From contig NZ_JAINRD010000021.1 of NCBI RefSeq assembly GCF_020400605.1, forward strand, positions 1 to 64,000: DNA of 64,000 bases. The letters are read 5' to 3'. Origin of the DNA: Streptomyces aculeolatus (GTDB lineage Bacteria; Actinomycetota; Actinomycetes; Streptomycetales; Streptomycetaceae). The notes beneath the pieces were generated by a model. That model did no database searches. It was given only the letters and a program-made list of their open reading frames with translations, and was not told the origin of the DNA. Below are positions 8,722 through 15,999 of this stretch, piece by piece; positions within the stretch are counted from its first letter, which is position 1, and the number at the start of each line of letters is the position of its first letter. Made by a program: the position numbers and the translations under genes.

Positions 8722-8752
8722 GCTTCCTCCAACTGCCGTTTACGAGGGCCTG

Positions 8753-9337
8753 TCAGCCGAGATCCACGTCGCCGGCCCGCTTGTCCTTGCGCAGGCCGGG
8801 AACACGCCGGTCGCCACCGATCGGTACGACCTCGATCGCGTCGCTGGGCGCGCTCTCCGGGCTGAACCGCATGGAGTCCCCCGGAGCGATGTCGAGGCGG
8901 TAGCCCCAGGGGGCGACTCCCGGCGTCTTCGACCGGTCGTGCGCCGACTCTCGGGCCTTGGCGATCTGCTCGGGCCGGGCGCTGTGCGGGTCGGTCAGGG
9001 CGGCTTCGGCCTCGGCTGCGTTGCGCAGGTCGCTGAAGAACAGCAGGTCCGCGTTGACGTCGGCCAGGTGAATGTGCGAACCGACCTGGATGTCGCGGTC
9101 ACCGACGTTGACCACGTAGACGACGGCCTTGCCCTCCGCGGAGTTGAGGACCAGCTCCGCGGCCGGGTCCTTGACCCAGACCTCCCCCACCCTGAACCGG
9201 GAGAAGTCGCAGACCCGGCTCGGATCCAGGGCGGAGGGCGGCAGCAACTCGTGCTCTCGGTCAGGGGCCGTGACGACAGGCGCCGCGACCGGCGCGGGGT
9301 GCGAGGGATTCGCGGCCGGCGACTGGAAGTAGGGCAT
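8753..9337 (-). CDS. ureB: Urease beta subunit, enlarged form
   Basis: Structural subunit of urease. The core beta fold is visible: VVYVVNVGDRDIQVGSHIHL, then YRLDIAPGDSMRFSPE and EVVPIGGDRRVPG. At 194 residues it is nearly twice the usual ~105. There is a Pro/Ala-rich N-terminal extension (~45 residues). A ~40-residue insertion (LRNAAEAEAALTDPHSARPE and on) sits between the HIHLADVN and YRLDI strands, where ordinary UreB has about ten residues. The start is ATG at 9337 (MPYFQSP), just after the ureA stop; the longer frame upstream overlaps ureA. Confidence 0.9.
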   Translation of the reverse strand: MPYFQSPAANPSHPAPVAAPVVTAPDREHELLPPSALDPSRVCDFSRFRVGEVWVKDPAAELVLNSAEGKAVVYVVNVGDRDIQVGSHIHLADVNADLLFFSDLRNAAEAEAALTDPHSARPEQIAKARESAHDRSKTPGVAPWGYRLDIAPGDSMRFSPESAPSDAIEVVPIGGDRRVPGLRKDKRAGDVDLG

Positions 9338-9347
9338 CGGTGCGTCC

Positions 9348-9731
9348 TCAGCGGATCGGGGCGGGCAGCGTGGCGACCCTCGGGCGGATCGGGTCGTAGA
9401 GGGTGACGAGCTTGCGGCCGTCGGGGAAGGTCGCCTCGACCTGGAGGACGTCGAGCATCTCGGGCACGCCGTCCATGACGTCGTCGGTCGTGAGCACGCT
9501 CTCGCCCTCACCCCGGGTGTCGCCTTTCCGCTCCTCCAGGGGAGTGCCGGCGTCGCTCATCATCTGGTCGACCGTGTAGTTGCCCGCCCGGGCCTCCTCG
9601 ATGACCCAGCAGCTGAGGTAGGCGACGGCTTCGGGGTAATTCAGCTTGATGCCGCGCTCCTTGCGGTAACTGGCGAGCATCCCGGCCACGCTCAGCAGCA
9701 GCTTTTCCTGCTCTGACGGAATCAGGTGCAT
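9348..9731 (-). CDS. ureA: Urease gamma subunit
   Basis: 127 residues, first gene of the operon. MHLIPSEQEKLLLSVAGML is the standard N-terminus, followed by KLNYPEAVAYLSCWVIEEAR and VPEMLDVLQVEATFPDG with the usual LVTLYDPI end. The start is the ATG at 9731, with GAGGAG eight bases before it; the frame is open a further 105 bases upstream but that part has no family similarity. The final segment after the gamma core (RPRVATLPAPIR) is slightly longer than in enterobacteria. Confidence 0.95.
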   Translation of the reverse strand: MHLIPSEQEKLLLSVAGMLASYRKERGIKLNYPEAVAYLSCWVIEEARAGNYTVDQMMSDAGTPLEERKGDTRGEGESVLTTDDVMDGVPEMLDVLQVEATFPDGRKLVTLYDPIRPRVATLPAPIR

Positions 9732-10000
9732 CCGTGCTCCTCGGTGGTGGTGGAATCCCCTGCGGGTTCTCGACGCCATGCCGATCATCGTGGGACCGGC
9801 CACAGCACAGCCGCACAACCGCTTCCCACCCGTCAAATGGGTGTTAGTACGTTCGCCTGAGCGAAGCCCACGTCAGTCGGACGGTGAACCTGAGGGTGGC
9901 GCCGCAGGCGTGCTTCGGAGGGCGTCGGCGTCGGCCCTGAGAGTTCGCCCTGGACCGGCCCTCCGGCGGAAGCCGACAAGTCGACCCGGGGCAGAAGCCA
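9732..10000. other. Divergent intergenic region between ureA and the chitinase operon
   Basis: Contains the ureA ribosome binding site (GAGGAG near 9735-9742 on the minus strand) and presumably its promoter. A short repeat CACCC-ATTTGAC-GGGTG lies near 9830-9847. No gene is visible. Confidence 0.5.
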
Positions 10001-10031
10001 TTGGTCTACACCTTGTCTTGGTGTAGACCAA
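10001..10031. promoter_or_regulatory. DasR-like operator upstream of the chitinases
   Basis: A perfect 12-bp inverted repeat, TTGGTCTACACC (10001-10012) and GGTGTAGACCAA (10020-10031), separated by seven bases. Read as direct repeats, the two TTGGT-TAGACC-like halves (10001 and 10018) resemble the paired 12-bp repeats of Streptomyces chitinase promoters. Each half is close to the DasR consensus (TGGTCTAGACCA). It lies about 75 bases before the GH19 start. DasR, the GlcNAc-responsive GntR repressor, is the natural candidate. Confidence 0.75.
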
Positions 10032-10105
10032 GGTGATTGACTGCGCCCCGTCAAGCTCCCATGCCGGCGTCCGCGTCGGCGACCCCCCACCAGGAGAGTG
10101 ATGAG

Positions 10106-10858
10106 GTGCTGAGGAAACTCGGAACGAAGGTCAAAGCCCTGCTCGCGATCGGGGCCCTTGCCGCGGCGCTCGCCGTCGTGCTGCCCGTGACCGCGTCGGC
10201 CGGCGAGGGCGAGGGCGGTGCGGACGAGAGGGCGGCTGCCGCGTTCGTCGTCAGCGAGGCGCAGTTCGAGCAGATGTTCCCGGGGCGGAACTCCTTCTAC
10301 ACGTACCAGGGGCTGACCGACGCGCTCAGCGCGTACCCCGGGTTCGCCGCCACCGGTGACGAGACCACGCAGAAGCGCGAGGCCGCCGCGTTCCTCGCGA
10401 ACGTCAGCCACGAGACCGGCGGGCTCGTGCACATCGTCGAGCAGAACCAGGACAACTACCCGCACTACTGCGACGCGTCGCAGCCCTACGGCTGCCCCGC
10501 CGGGCAGGCCGCGTACTACGGGCGCGGGCCCATCCAGCTCAGCTGGAACTTCAACTACAAGGCCGCCGGCGACGCCCTCGGGATCGACCTGCTGAACGAC
10601 CCCTGGCAGGTCGAGCAGAACGCCGCCGTCGCGTGGAAGACCGGGATCTGGTACTGGATGACGCAGTCCGGGCCCGGGTCGATGCCCGCGCACGACGCGA
10701 TCGTCGGCGGGCACGGGTTCGGCGAGACCATCCGGGCCATCAACGGGTCGATCGAGTGCAACGGCGGCAACCCCGGTCAGGTGCAGAGCCGGATCGACAA
10801 GTACACCCAGTTCGTGCAGATCCTCGGCACGACCCCCGGTGACAACCTGAGCTGCTGA
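10106..10858 (+). CDS. Secreted family GH19 chitinase (catalytic domain only)
   Basis: 250 residues. The GTG at 10106 follows AGGAG by nine bases and gives a proper signal peptide (Lys/Arg, then LLAIGALAAALAVVLPVTASA). The GH19 lysozyme-like domain follows: FLANVSHETGGLVHIVEQN with the catalytic Glu, YYGRGPIQLSWNFNYKAAG, and AVAWKTGIWYWMTQSG. No chitin-binding module is attached, unlike many Streptomyces GH19 enzymes. It should cut chitin, including fungal walls, outside the cell. Next to a DasR-like operator and just upstream of a GH18 chitinase. Confidence 0.92.
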   Translation: MLRKLGTKVKALLAIGALAAALAVVLPVTASAGEGEGGADERAAAAFVVSEAQFEQMFPGRNSFYTYQGLTDALSAYPGFAATGDETTQKREAAAFLANVSHETGGLVHIVEQNQDNYPHYCDASQPYGCPAGQAAYYGRGPIQLSWNFNYKAAGDALGIDLLNDPWQVEQNAAVAWKTGIWYWMTQSGPGSMPAHDAIVGGHGFGETIRAINGSIECNGGNPGQVQSRIDKYTQFVQILGTTPGDNLSC

Positions 10859-10967
10859 CCCCGGCCGGCTCGACCACGGCCGGGCGCGGGCCCGTTCCGC
10901 CCTTCCCGGGGCGGGTGCCGCGCCCGGCCGTTCCCCCCACGTAACCACCCCCCACCCGGAGGCAGTT

Positions 10968-11999
10968 GTGGCACGCGTACGTACACACAAGTTCCGGAAG
11001 ACGCGCAAGCGGCTCGTCGGCACCCTCGCCGCCGCGTCGCTCGCGGCCGGCGGGCTCGCCGCCGTGGCCGTCACCGAGGCCGCCGCCGACCCCGAGCCGG
11101 TCGCGCAGGGCGCCGCGGCGGTGCCCGCGCACGCCGTCACCGGCTACTGGCAGAACTTCGACAACGGCGCCACCGTCCAGACCATCGCCGACGTCCCCGA
11201 GGCGTACGACATCGTCGCCGTCGCCTTCGCCGACGCGACCGGCACCCCCGGCCAGGTCGACTTCACCCTCGACCCCGCGCTCGACTACACCGAGGACGCC
11301 TTCAAGGCGGACGTCGCCGCCAAGCAGGAGAGCGGCAAGTCCGTCGTGATCTCCGTCGGCGGCGAGCGGGGCGCGGTCGCCGTCAACGACGCGGCGTCCG
11401 CGGACGCCTTCGCGACCAGCATCCTGTCGCTCATGGAGGAGTACGGGTTCGACGGCGTCGACATCGACCTGGAGAACGGGCTCAACTCCACGTACATGAC
11501 GCAGGCCCTGGAGGCGATCCACGCGGGCGCCGGCGACGGCCTGGTGGTGACGATGGCGCCGCAGACCATCGACATGCAGTCGCCGGAGAACGAGTACTTC
11601 AAGACGGCGCTGAACATCAAGGACTTCCTCACCGTCGTCAACATGCAGTACTACAACAGCGGTTCCATGCTGGGCTGCGACGGCCAGGTCTACTCGCAGG
11701 GCACGGTCGACTTCCTCACCGCGCTCGCCTGCATCCAGCTGGAGAACGGCCTCGACCCCTCGCAGGTCGGCCTCGGCACGCCCGCCTCGCCGCAGGCGGC
11801 GGGCGGCGGGTACGTGGATCCGGGCGTGGTGACGGACGCGCTGGACTGCCTGACGCGGGGCACCGGCTGCGGCTCGTTCACGCCGGAGAAGACGTACCCG
11901 GGTCTGCGCGGCGCGATGACCTGGTCCACCAACTGGGACGCCACCAACGGCAACGCCTGGTCGGACAAGGTCGGTCCGCACGTCGACCAGCTGCCGTAA
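10968..11999 (+). CDS. Secreted family GH18 chitinase (catalytic domain only)
   Basis: 343 residues. Starts at GTG 10968 with GGAGG about ten bases before; the first ~40 residues are a long signal peptide (RKTRKRL then hydrophobic Ala/Val stretch). The GH18 TIM barrel has SVGGERG on beta-3, the catalytic DGVDIDLE on beta-4 (Glu as proton donor), MAPQT and MQYYNSG, and the late MTWSTNWD. No carbohydrate-binding module. It follows the GH19 gene by about 110 bases in the same direction and ends at a strong hairpin. GH18 and GH19 attack chitin by different mechanisms, so the pair is complementary. Confidence 0.94.
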   Translation: MARVRTHKFRKTRKRLVGTLAAASLAAGGLAAVAVTEAAADPEPVAQGAAAVPAHAVTGYWQNFDNGATVQTIADVPEAYDIVAVAFADATGTPGQVDFTLDPALDYTEDAFKADVAAKQESGKSVVISVGGERGAVAVNDAASADAFATSILSLMEEYGFDGVDIDLENGLNSTYMTQALEAIHAGAGDGLVVTMAPQTIDMQSPENEYFKTALNIKDFLTVVNMQYYNSGSMLGCDGQVYSQGTVDFLTALACIQLENGLDPSQVGLGTPASPQAAGGGYVDPGVVTDALDCLTRGTGCGSFTPEKTYPGLRGAMTWSTNWDATNGNAWSDKVGPHVDQLP

Positions 12000-12020
12000 C
12001 CGCAGGGAGCAGCAAGCGGC

Positions 12021-12055
12021 GGGGCCGGCCGGGACTTCTCGTCCCGGCCGGCCCC
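12021..12055. terminator. Terminator hairpin between convergent genes
   Basis: GGGGCCGGCCGGGAC (12021-12035), a five-base loop TTCTC, then the exact complement (12041-12055). It can serve both the GH18 gene and the convergent glucanase gene. Confidence 0.85.
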
Positions 12056-12076
12056 GCCCCCCCGTTACCGCGTCGG

Positions 12077-14035
12077 TCAGTCCTTCCCGCTACGGGCCGG
12101 GGTGCCGTCCTCCGCCCCCGGCCAGCCGTTGATCACGAACTGCGAACCCGGCTCGATGTCCACGTCGCCCTCGGCCGAGCCGGTGATGGTGACGTCCGTG
12201 AGGTTCGCGCTGCCGCGGGCGCCGCCCATGGCGAGGATGCCGGAGCCGTTGTTGGACTTCTCGATCGACACGTTCGAGATGTTCACGTTCGGCATCTCAC
12301 CGCCGCCCGTCTTGAACTGGATCCCGTCGTACGTCGAGTCGTGGATGTCCGTGTCCTTGATCGTCACGCCCGGGATCGGCTGGCCCGCCGGGAAGAGCGT
12401 GATCGCGCCGAACTCCTGCGCCTCGCCCCAGAACGCGCCGCCGCAGCGGTACAGCGAGTTGCCCGAGAGCACCGTCTCGCCGGAGAACGGCACCGGGTCG
12501 TGATCGGTGGCGAGCATGATGCCCGGGTAGTTCGCCGTGTCGGAGATCAGGTTGTTCTCGGCGGTGTTGCCGTAACCGCCGTAGATCGCGATGCCGTTCG
12601 CGCGCCAGGGCAGCTGGATGGTGTTGTTGCGGAAGGCGTTGTCGTGGCCGATGTCGGTGGCCGGGTCCTTCACGTACTTGCTGGCCCAGACGGCGAGCGA
12701 GTCGTCGCCGGTGGTGCGGAAGGACGAGTTGACGACCTCGGAGTTGCGGGTGCCGTTGGTGAAGTTGATGCCGTCCGCGTACGTGTTGCGGATCCGCATG
12801 CCGCTGAACTTCAGCCCGTCGGCCGGGCCCCACAGCTCCGGCCTGTTGGAGTAGTCGCGGCCGACCCAGACGCCGACGTTGGCGTGCTCGATCCACACGT
12901 TCGTGATCTCCGTGCCGACGCCGAACCGGCCGTTCAGGCCGACGCCGCCCTCCTGGCCGCCGTCGCCGCCGCGGATGGTGCCGGAGCCGAAGATGGCGAG
13001 GTCGGAGATCTTGGTCTGCTTGTCGATGTCGAAGCCGAAGTTGCCCTCGTGCGGGTGGTTGATGCCGCCGGCCTCGTGCGGCGGGGTCAGGGTGGAGAAC
13101 TGCGAGTGCCACATGCCGGCGCCGCGGATGTCGACGTTGCTGATGCCGACCTGGTTGTACTGCCCGCCGGCGAGGTCCTCGGTCAGGATCTTCTGCTCCT
13201 GCCGCCACTGGCCCGGCGGGACCCAGACGCACTCGATCTCGCCGTTCTGGTCGGCGGTGACGGCCGCCTGGAGCGCCTCGGTGTCGTCGTTGCCGTCGTC
13301 GGGCACGGCGCCGTACTCGGTGATCGACGTGCACTCGGCCGGCTTTTCCTTCGGCGGCGCGACCTGCTCCAGGTCGATCAGGTCGATGACGTAGAACGCG
13401 GCGCTGTCGTCGGCGTCGCGCTGGAGGCGGAAGGTGGTGCCCTCCGGGTAGCTCTCCTCCAGCAGCGCGTGGGACTCGTCGAAGAGCCGGCGGGCGTCGG
13501 TCTGCGGGTTGTTGGTCAGGCCCTCGGGGTCGTCGGTGTTGCCGTACAGCCAGCTGTGCTTCGACGACAGGTCCAGCTTCTGGACGAACTCGCCGTTCGC
13601 GTACAGGCTGATCGTCGCCTCCGCGCCGCCGCCGCCCGGGGCGTCGGGGATGGAGTTGCGGACGACGATGGAGTTGGTCGGCGAGGTCGAGGTGAACTCG
13701 ACGTACTGGCCGGTGTTCTCCAGCCGCACCGACTGGCGGCCCGAGGACTCGGACGCGAAGTTCGTGTGCCCGAAGGTCCGCTTCGCGTCGGCCTCCAGCA
13801 GGGTGCCGTCGTACGTGCCGGCCTCTGCCTCGTACTCGACGTAGGGCAGTTCCGCGCCGGCCGCGGCGGCCCCGGCGGCCGGGCCGGTGCCGCCGCCGCT
13901 GCTACTGCCCGTGCCGCCGCCCTCGGGTGCGACGCCGGCGAGGGCGGAGCCGGACAGGGGCAGGACCCCGATCGCGACCAGGCCGAGCGCCGGTATCCCG
14001 ACGGCCACGCGCCGTCTGAGCTGCTTCCACTTCAT
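12077..14035 (-). CDS. Secreted CBM plus beta-helix glycoside hydrolase, GH87 (mycodextranase/alpha-1,3-glucanase)-like
   Basis: 652 residues. A signal peptide (RRRVAVGIPALGLVAIGVLP) is followed by a Gly/Ser/Ala linker and a CBM6/35-like beta-sandwich: YVEYEAEAGTYDGTLLEAD, ESSGRQSVRLENTGQYVEF. From TSITEYGAVPDDGNDDTEAL a right-handed parallel beta-helix runs to the end, with acidic motifs ADGINFTNGTRN and TTGDDSLAVWASKYV as in GH87 enzymes. Such enzymes split alpha-1,3-glucan, a fungal wall polymer. Family assignment is by motif memory and not certain. Start chosen at ATG 14035 (MKWKQLRRR) with GAGGA upstream. Confidence 0.8.
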   Translation of the reverse strand: MKWKQLRRRVAVGIPALGLVAIGVLPLSGSALAGVAPEGGGTGSSSGGGTGPAAGAAAAGAELPYVEYEAEAGTYDGTLLEADAKRTFGHTNFASESSGRQSVRLENTGQYVEFTSTSPTNSIVVRNSIPDAPGGGGAEATISLYANGEFVQKLDLSSKHSWLYGNTDDPEGLTNNPQTDARRLFDESHALLEESYPEGTTFRLQRDADDSAAFYVIDLIDLEQVAPPKEKPAECTSITEYGAVPDDGNDDTEALQAAVTADQNGEIECVWVPPGQWRQEQKILTEDLAGGQYNQVGISNVDIRGAGMWHSQFSTLTPPHEAGGINHPHEGNFGFDIDKQTKISDLAIFGSGTIRGGDGGQEGGVGLNGRFGVGTEITNVWIEHANVGVWVGRDYSNRPELWGPADGLKFSGMRIRNTYADGINFTNGTRNSEVVNSSFRTTGDDSLAVWASKYVKDPATDIGHDNAFRNNTIQLPWRANGIAIYGGYGNTAENNLISDTANYPGIMLATDHDPVPFSGETVLSGNSLYRCGGAFWGEAQEFGAITLFPAGQPIPGVTIKDTDIHDSTYDGIQFKTGGGEMPNVNISNVSIEKSNNGSGILAMGGARGSANLTDVTITGSAEGDVDIEPGSQFVINGWPGAEDGTPARSGKD

Positions 14036-14081
14036 GGTGTCCTCTGTTCTGTGGGGGGCTGACAGAGTGCGCATGCCGTTC

Positions 14082-14091
14082 TCTTGCAAGA
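14082..14091. promoter_or_regulatory. LacI-type operator-like palindrome upstream of the glucanase
   Basis: TCTTGCAAGA is a perfect 10-bp palindrome about 47 bases before the ATG, close to a second CTTGC element (14124-14128). CTTGCAAG-like sites are bound by LacI-family sugar regulators of the Streptomyces maltose type, which would fit a glucan-degrading enzyme. Confidence 0.4.
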
Positions 14092-14269
14092 AATCAACGT
14101 AAGTTTGCGTAACTGAGTCGATGTCTTGCTGATTGGCAGTCAGAGTTTTGAGGCAGGTCGCGGGTTTGTCAATGGTCCGCGCACACCGCCTTGTCCGGAC
14201 CACCGACGCCGCGCGGGTAGGCTGCCGAAGGGCGGAGGGGGAACCGGAAACGTCATCGCGGGAGGACTC

Positions 14270-15067
14270 GTGCTCGTACTGCTGCCACCGTCCGAGGGCA
14301 AGGCCGAGGGCAGGCGCGGAGCCGCACTGAAGCTCGACTCGCTCTCCCTGCCCGGCCTCACCGCCGCCCGCGAAGCCGTCCTCGACGAGCTGGTCGGCCT
14401 CTGCACCGCCGACGAGGAGAAGGCCGCCGACGTGCTGGGCCTCACCGACGGCCTGCGCGGCGAGGTCGCGCGCAACGCCCGGCTGCGCACCGCGCCCACC
14501 CGCCCCGCCGGGCAGATCTACACCGGCGTGCTCTACGACGCGCTCGGCCTCGCCACGCTCGACGCCGCGGCGAAGCGGCGCGCGTCGGCGTCGCTGCTGG
14601 TGTTCTCCGGCCTGTGGGGAGCCGTCCGCATCGGCGACCGCATCCCCGCGTACCGCCTCTCCATGGGCGTACGCCTCCCGGCCGCCGGCGCGCTCGGCGC
14701 GTACTGGCGCGGCCCGCTGGACGCCGCCCTGCCGGCGGCCGCGGGGCGCGGGCTCGTCCTCGACCTGCGCTCGTCAGCGTACGCGACGGCCTGGCGGCCC
14801 CGCGGCGAACTGGCCGCGCGCACGGCGGCGGTGCGGGTGCTGCACGCGACGGTGGTGGACGGGGTGGAGAAGCGGTCCGTGGTCAGCCACTTCAACAAGG
14901 CGACGAAGGGCCGCCTGCTTCGCGACCTCCTCACCTCCGGCGCGAAGCCCCGCACCCCGGCGGCGCTGCTGACGGCGCTGCGCGACCTGGGCTACCGGGT
15001 GGAGGGTGAGCCGCCGCGGCGGGCGGGGCAGCCGTGGGAGCTGGACGTGGTGGTGACGGAGCTGTAA
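14270..15067 (+). CDS. yaaA: YaaA (DUF328) family peroxide-stress protein
   Basis: 265 residues. Begins at GTG 14270 directly after GGAGG, giving VLVLLPPSEGK, the family's N-terminus. LLVFSGLWGAVRIGDRIPAY and the C-terminal SHFNKATKGRLLRDLL are further hallmarks. In E. coli YaaA lowers intracellular iron during peroxide stress and has a DNA-binding fold; the actinobacterial role is less clear. The stop is followed within 110 bases by the aldolase gene on the same strand. Confidence 0.9.
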   Translation: MLVLLPPSEGKAEGRRGAALKLDSLSLPGLTAAREAVLDELVGLCTADEEKAADVLGLTDGLRGEVARNARLRTAPTRPAGQIYTGVLYDALGLATLDAAAKRRASASLLVFSGLWGAVRIGDRIPAYRLSMGVRLPAAGALGAYWRGPLDAALPAAAGRGLVLDLRSSAYATAWRPRGELAARTAAVRVLHATVVDGVEKRSVVSHFNKATKGRLLRDLLTSGAKPRTPAALLTALRDLGYRVEGEPPRRAGQPWELDVVVTEL

Positions 15068-15118
15068 CCGTCACGCCCTCTCGCGGGGGTGGCGTCCATG
15101 GGTGATGAACGAGAGCCC

Positions 15119-15144
15119 GTTGCACGGTACGCAACGTGCGTTGC
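15119..15144. promoter_or_regulatory. Alternating GTTGC/GCAAC repeats before the aldolase gene
   Basis: GTTGC (15119), GCAAC (15131) and GTTGC (15140) alternate in orientation, forming two overlapping inverted repeats upstream of the ribosome binding site at 15159-15163. Consistent with a repressor site for a sugar-acid regulon; the regulator is not identifiable here. Confidence 0.3.
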
Positions 15145-15175
15145 ACCGGTGCGCTCCCGGAGGCACGATGACGCC

Positions 15176-15820
15176 GTGACCACTGACTCCGCCTCCGCGC
15201 GCCCCTCCGTCCTCGGCCTCGCGCCCGTCATCCCCGTCGTCGTCCTCGACGACGCCGCCGACGCCGTGCCGCTGGCGCGCGCGCTGGTCGCCGGAGGGCT
15301 GCCCGCGGTCGAGGTGACCCTGCGGACGCCGGTGGCCCTCGACGCGATCGGGGCCATCGCCGCGGAGGTCCCGGACGCGGTGGTCGGCGCCGGCACGGTG
15401 CTCGACGCCGAGGCGGTGGCCGCCTCCGCCGCCGCGGGCGCCCGCTTCCTGGTCAGCCCCGGCAGCACGGAGCGGCTGCTGACCGCGATGGACGACTCGG
15501 GGCTGCCGTACCTGCCGGGGGTGTCGACGGTCTCGGAGGCGATGGGCCTGCTGGAGCGCGGGGTGACGGAGATGAAGTTCTTCCCGGCGGAGGCGTCGGG
15601 CGGCATCGCGTACCTGAAGTCCCTCGGCTCCCCGCTGCCGCGTGCCCGCTTCTGCCCGACGGGGGGCGTCACGGCGGAGTCGGCGCCGAAGTACCTCGCG
15701 CTGGCGAACGTCGGCTGCGTGGGCGGCACATGGATGCTGCCGAAGGCGGCGCTGGCGGCGAAGGACTGGGCCACGGTGGAGAAGCTCGCCGCCGAGGCGG
15801 CGGCACTCGGCAAGGGCTGA
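15176..15820 (+). CDS. eda: 2-dehydro-3-deoxyphosphogluconate (KDPG/KHG) aldolase
   Basis: 214 residues, class I aldolase of the Entner-Doudoroff pathway, or of sugar-acid breakdown, making pyruvate plus glyceraldehyde-3-phosphate. The catalytic Glu lies in AVEVTLRTP and the Schiff-base Lys in TEMKFFPAEASGG. VVGAGTVLDAEAV, FLVSPGST and the phosphate-binding FCPTGGV are intact. GTG at 15176 is the likely start, though GGAGG (15159-15163) is about twelve bases away, longer than usual. No dehydratase (edd) neighbour is present, so the partner enzyme must be elsewhere. Confidence 0.92.
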   Translation: MTTDSASARPSVLGLAPVIPVVVLDDAADAVPLARALVAGGLPAVEVTLRTPVALDAIGAIAAEVPDAVVGAGTVLDAEAVAASAAAGARFLVSPGSTERLLTAMDDSGLPYLPGVSTVSEAMGLLERGVTEMKFFPAEASGGIAYLKSLGSPLPRARFCPTGGVTAESAPKYLALANVGCVGGTWMLPKAALAAKDWATVEKLAAEAAALGKG

Positions 15821-15840
15821 GACGGGGGCGGCGGGGCGGC

Positions 15841-15977
15841 GAGAGCACCGCTCACCGGCGGAAGCAGCGCTCTCGGAACGGAGCAGCGGACGCGGTTTCG
15901 ACACCCGCTCTCCACGTAGAGCGCCGCTCTCGTTCAAGAGCACCGCTCGCTCTCCCCCGGGCGAGAGCACCGCTCTC
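15841..15977. repeat. Cluster of GAGAGC-ACC-GCTCTC inverted-repeat motifs
   Basis: Five variants of AGAGC-N3-GCTC occur in 137 bases: 15841-15853, around 15863-15875, 15917-15931, 15936-15954 and the perfect GAGAGCACCGCTCTC at 15963-15977. They fill the gap between the aldolase and the convergent MFS gene. They could be multiple operators, a repeat family or an elaborate bidirectional terminator. Confidence 0.6.
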
Positions 15978-15999
15978 CCCGGGCGCCGGCCGCAGGCCC

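Noticed and set aside
6700..8865. 721-codon plus-strand frame opposite ureC
   Set aside because: It mirrors the codon pattern of ureC on the other strand, with Val/Gly/Arg-rich content and no motif.
12341..14062. 573-codon plus-strand frame opposite the glucanase
   Set aside because: Composition of an antisense shadow; the glucanase strand has a signal peptide and family motifs.
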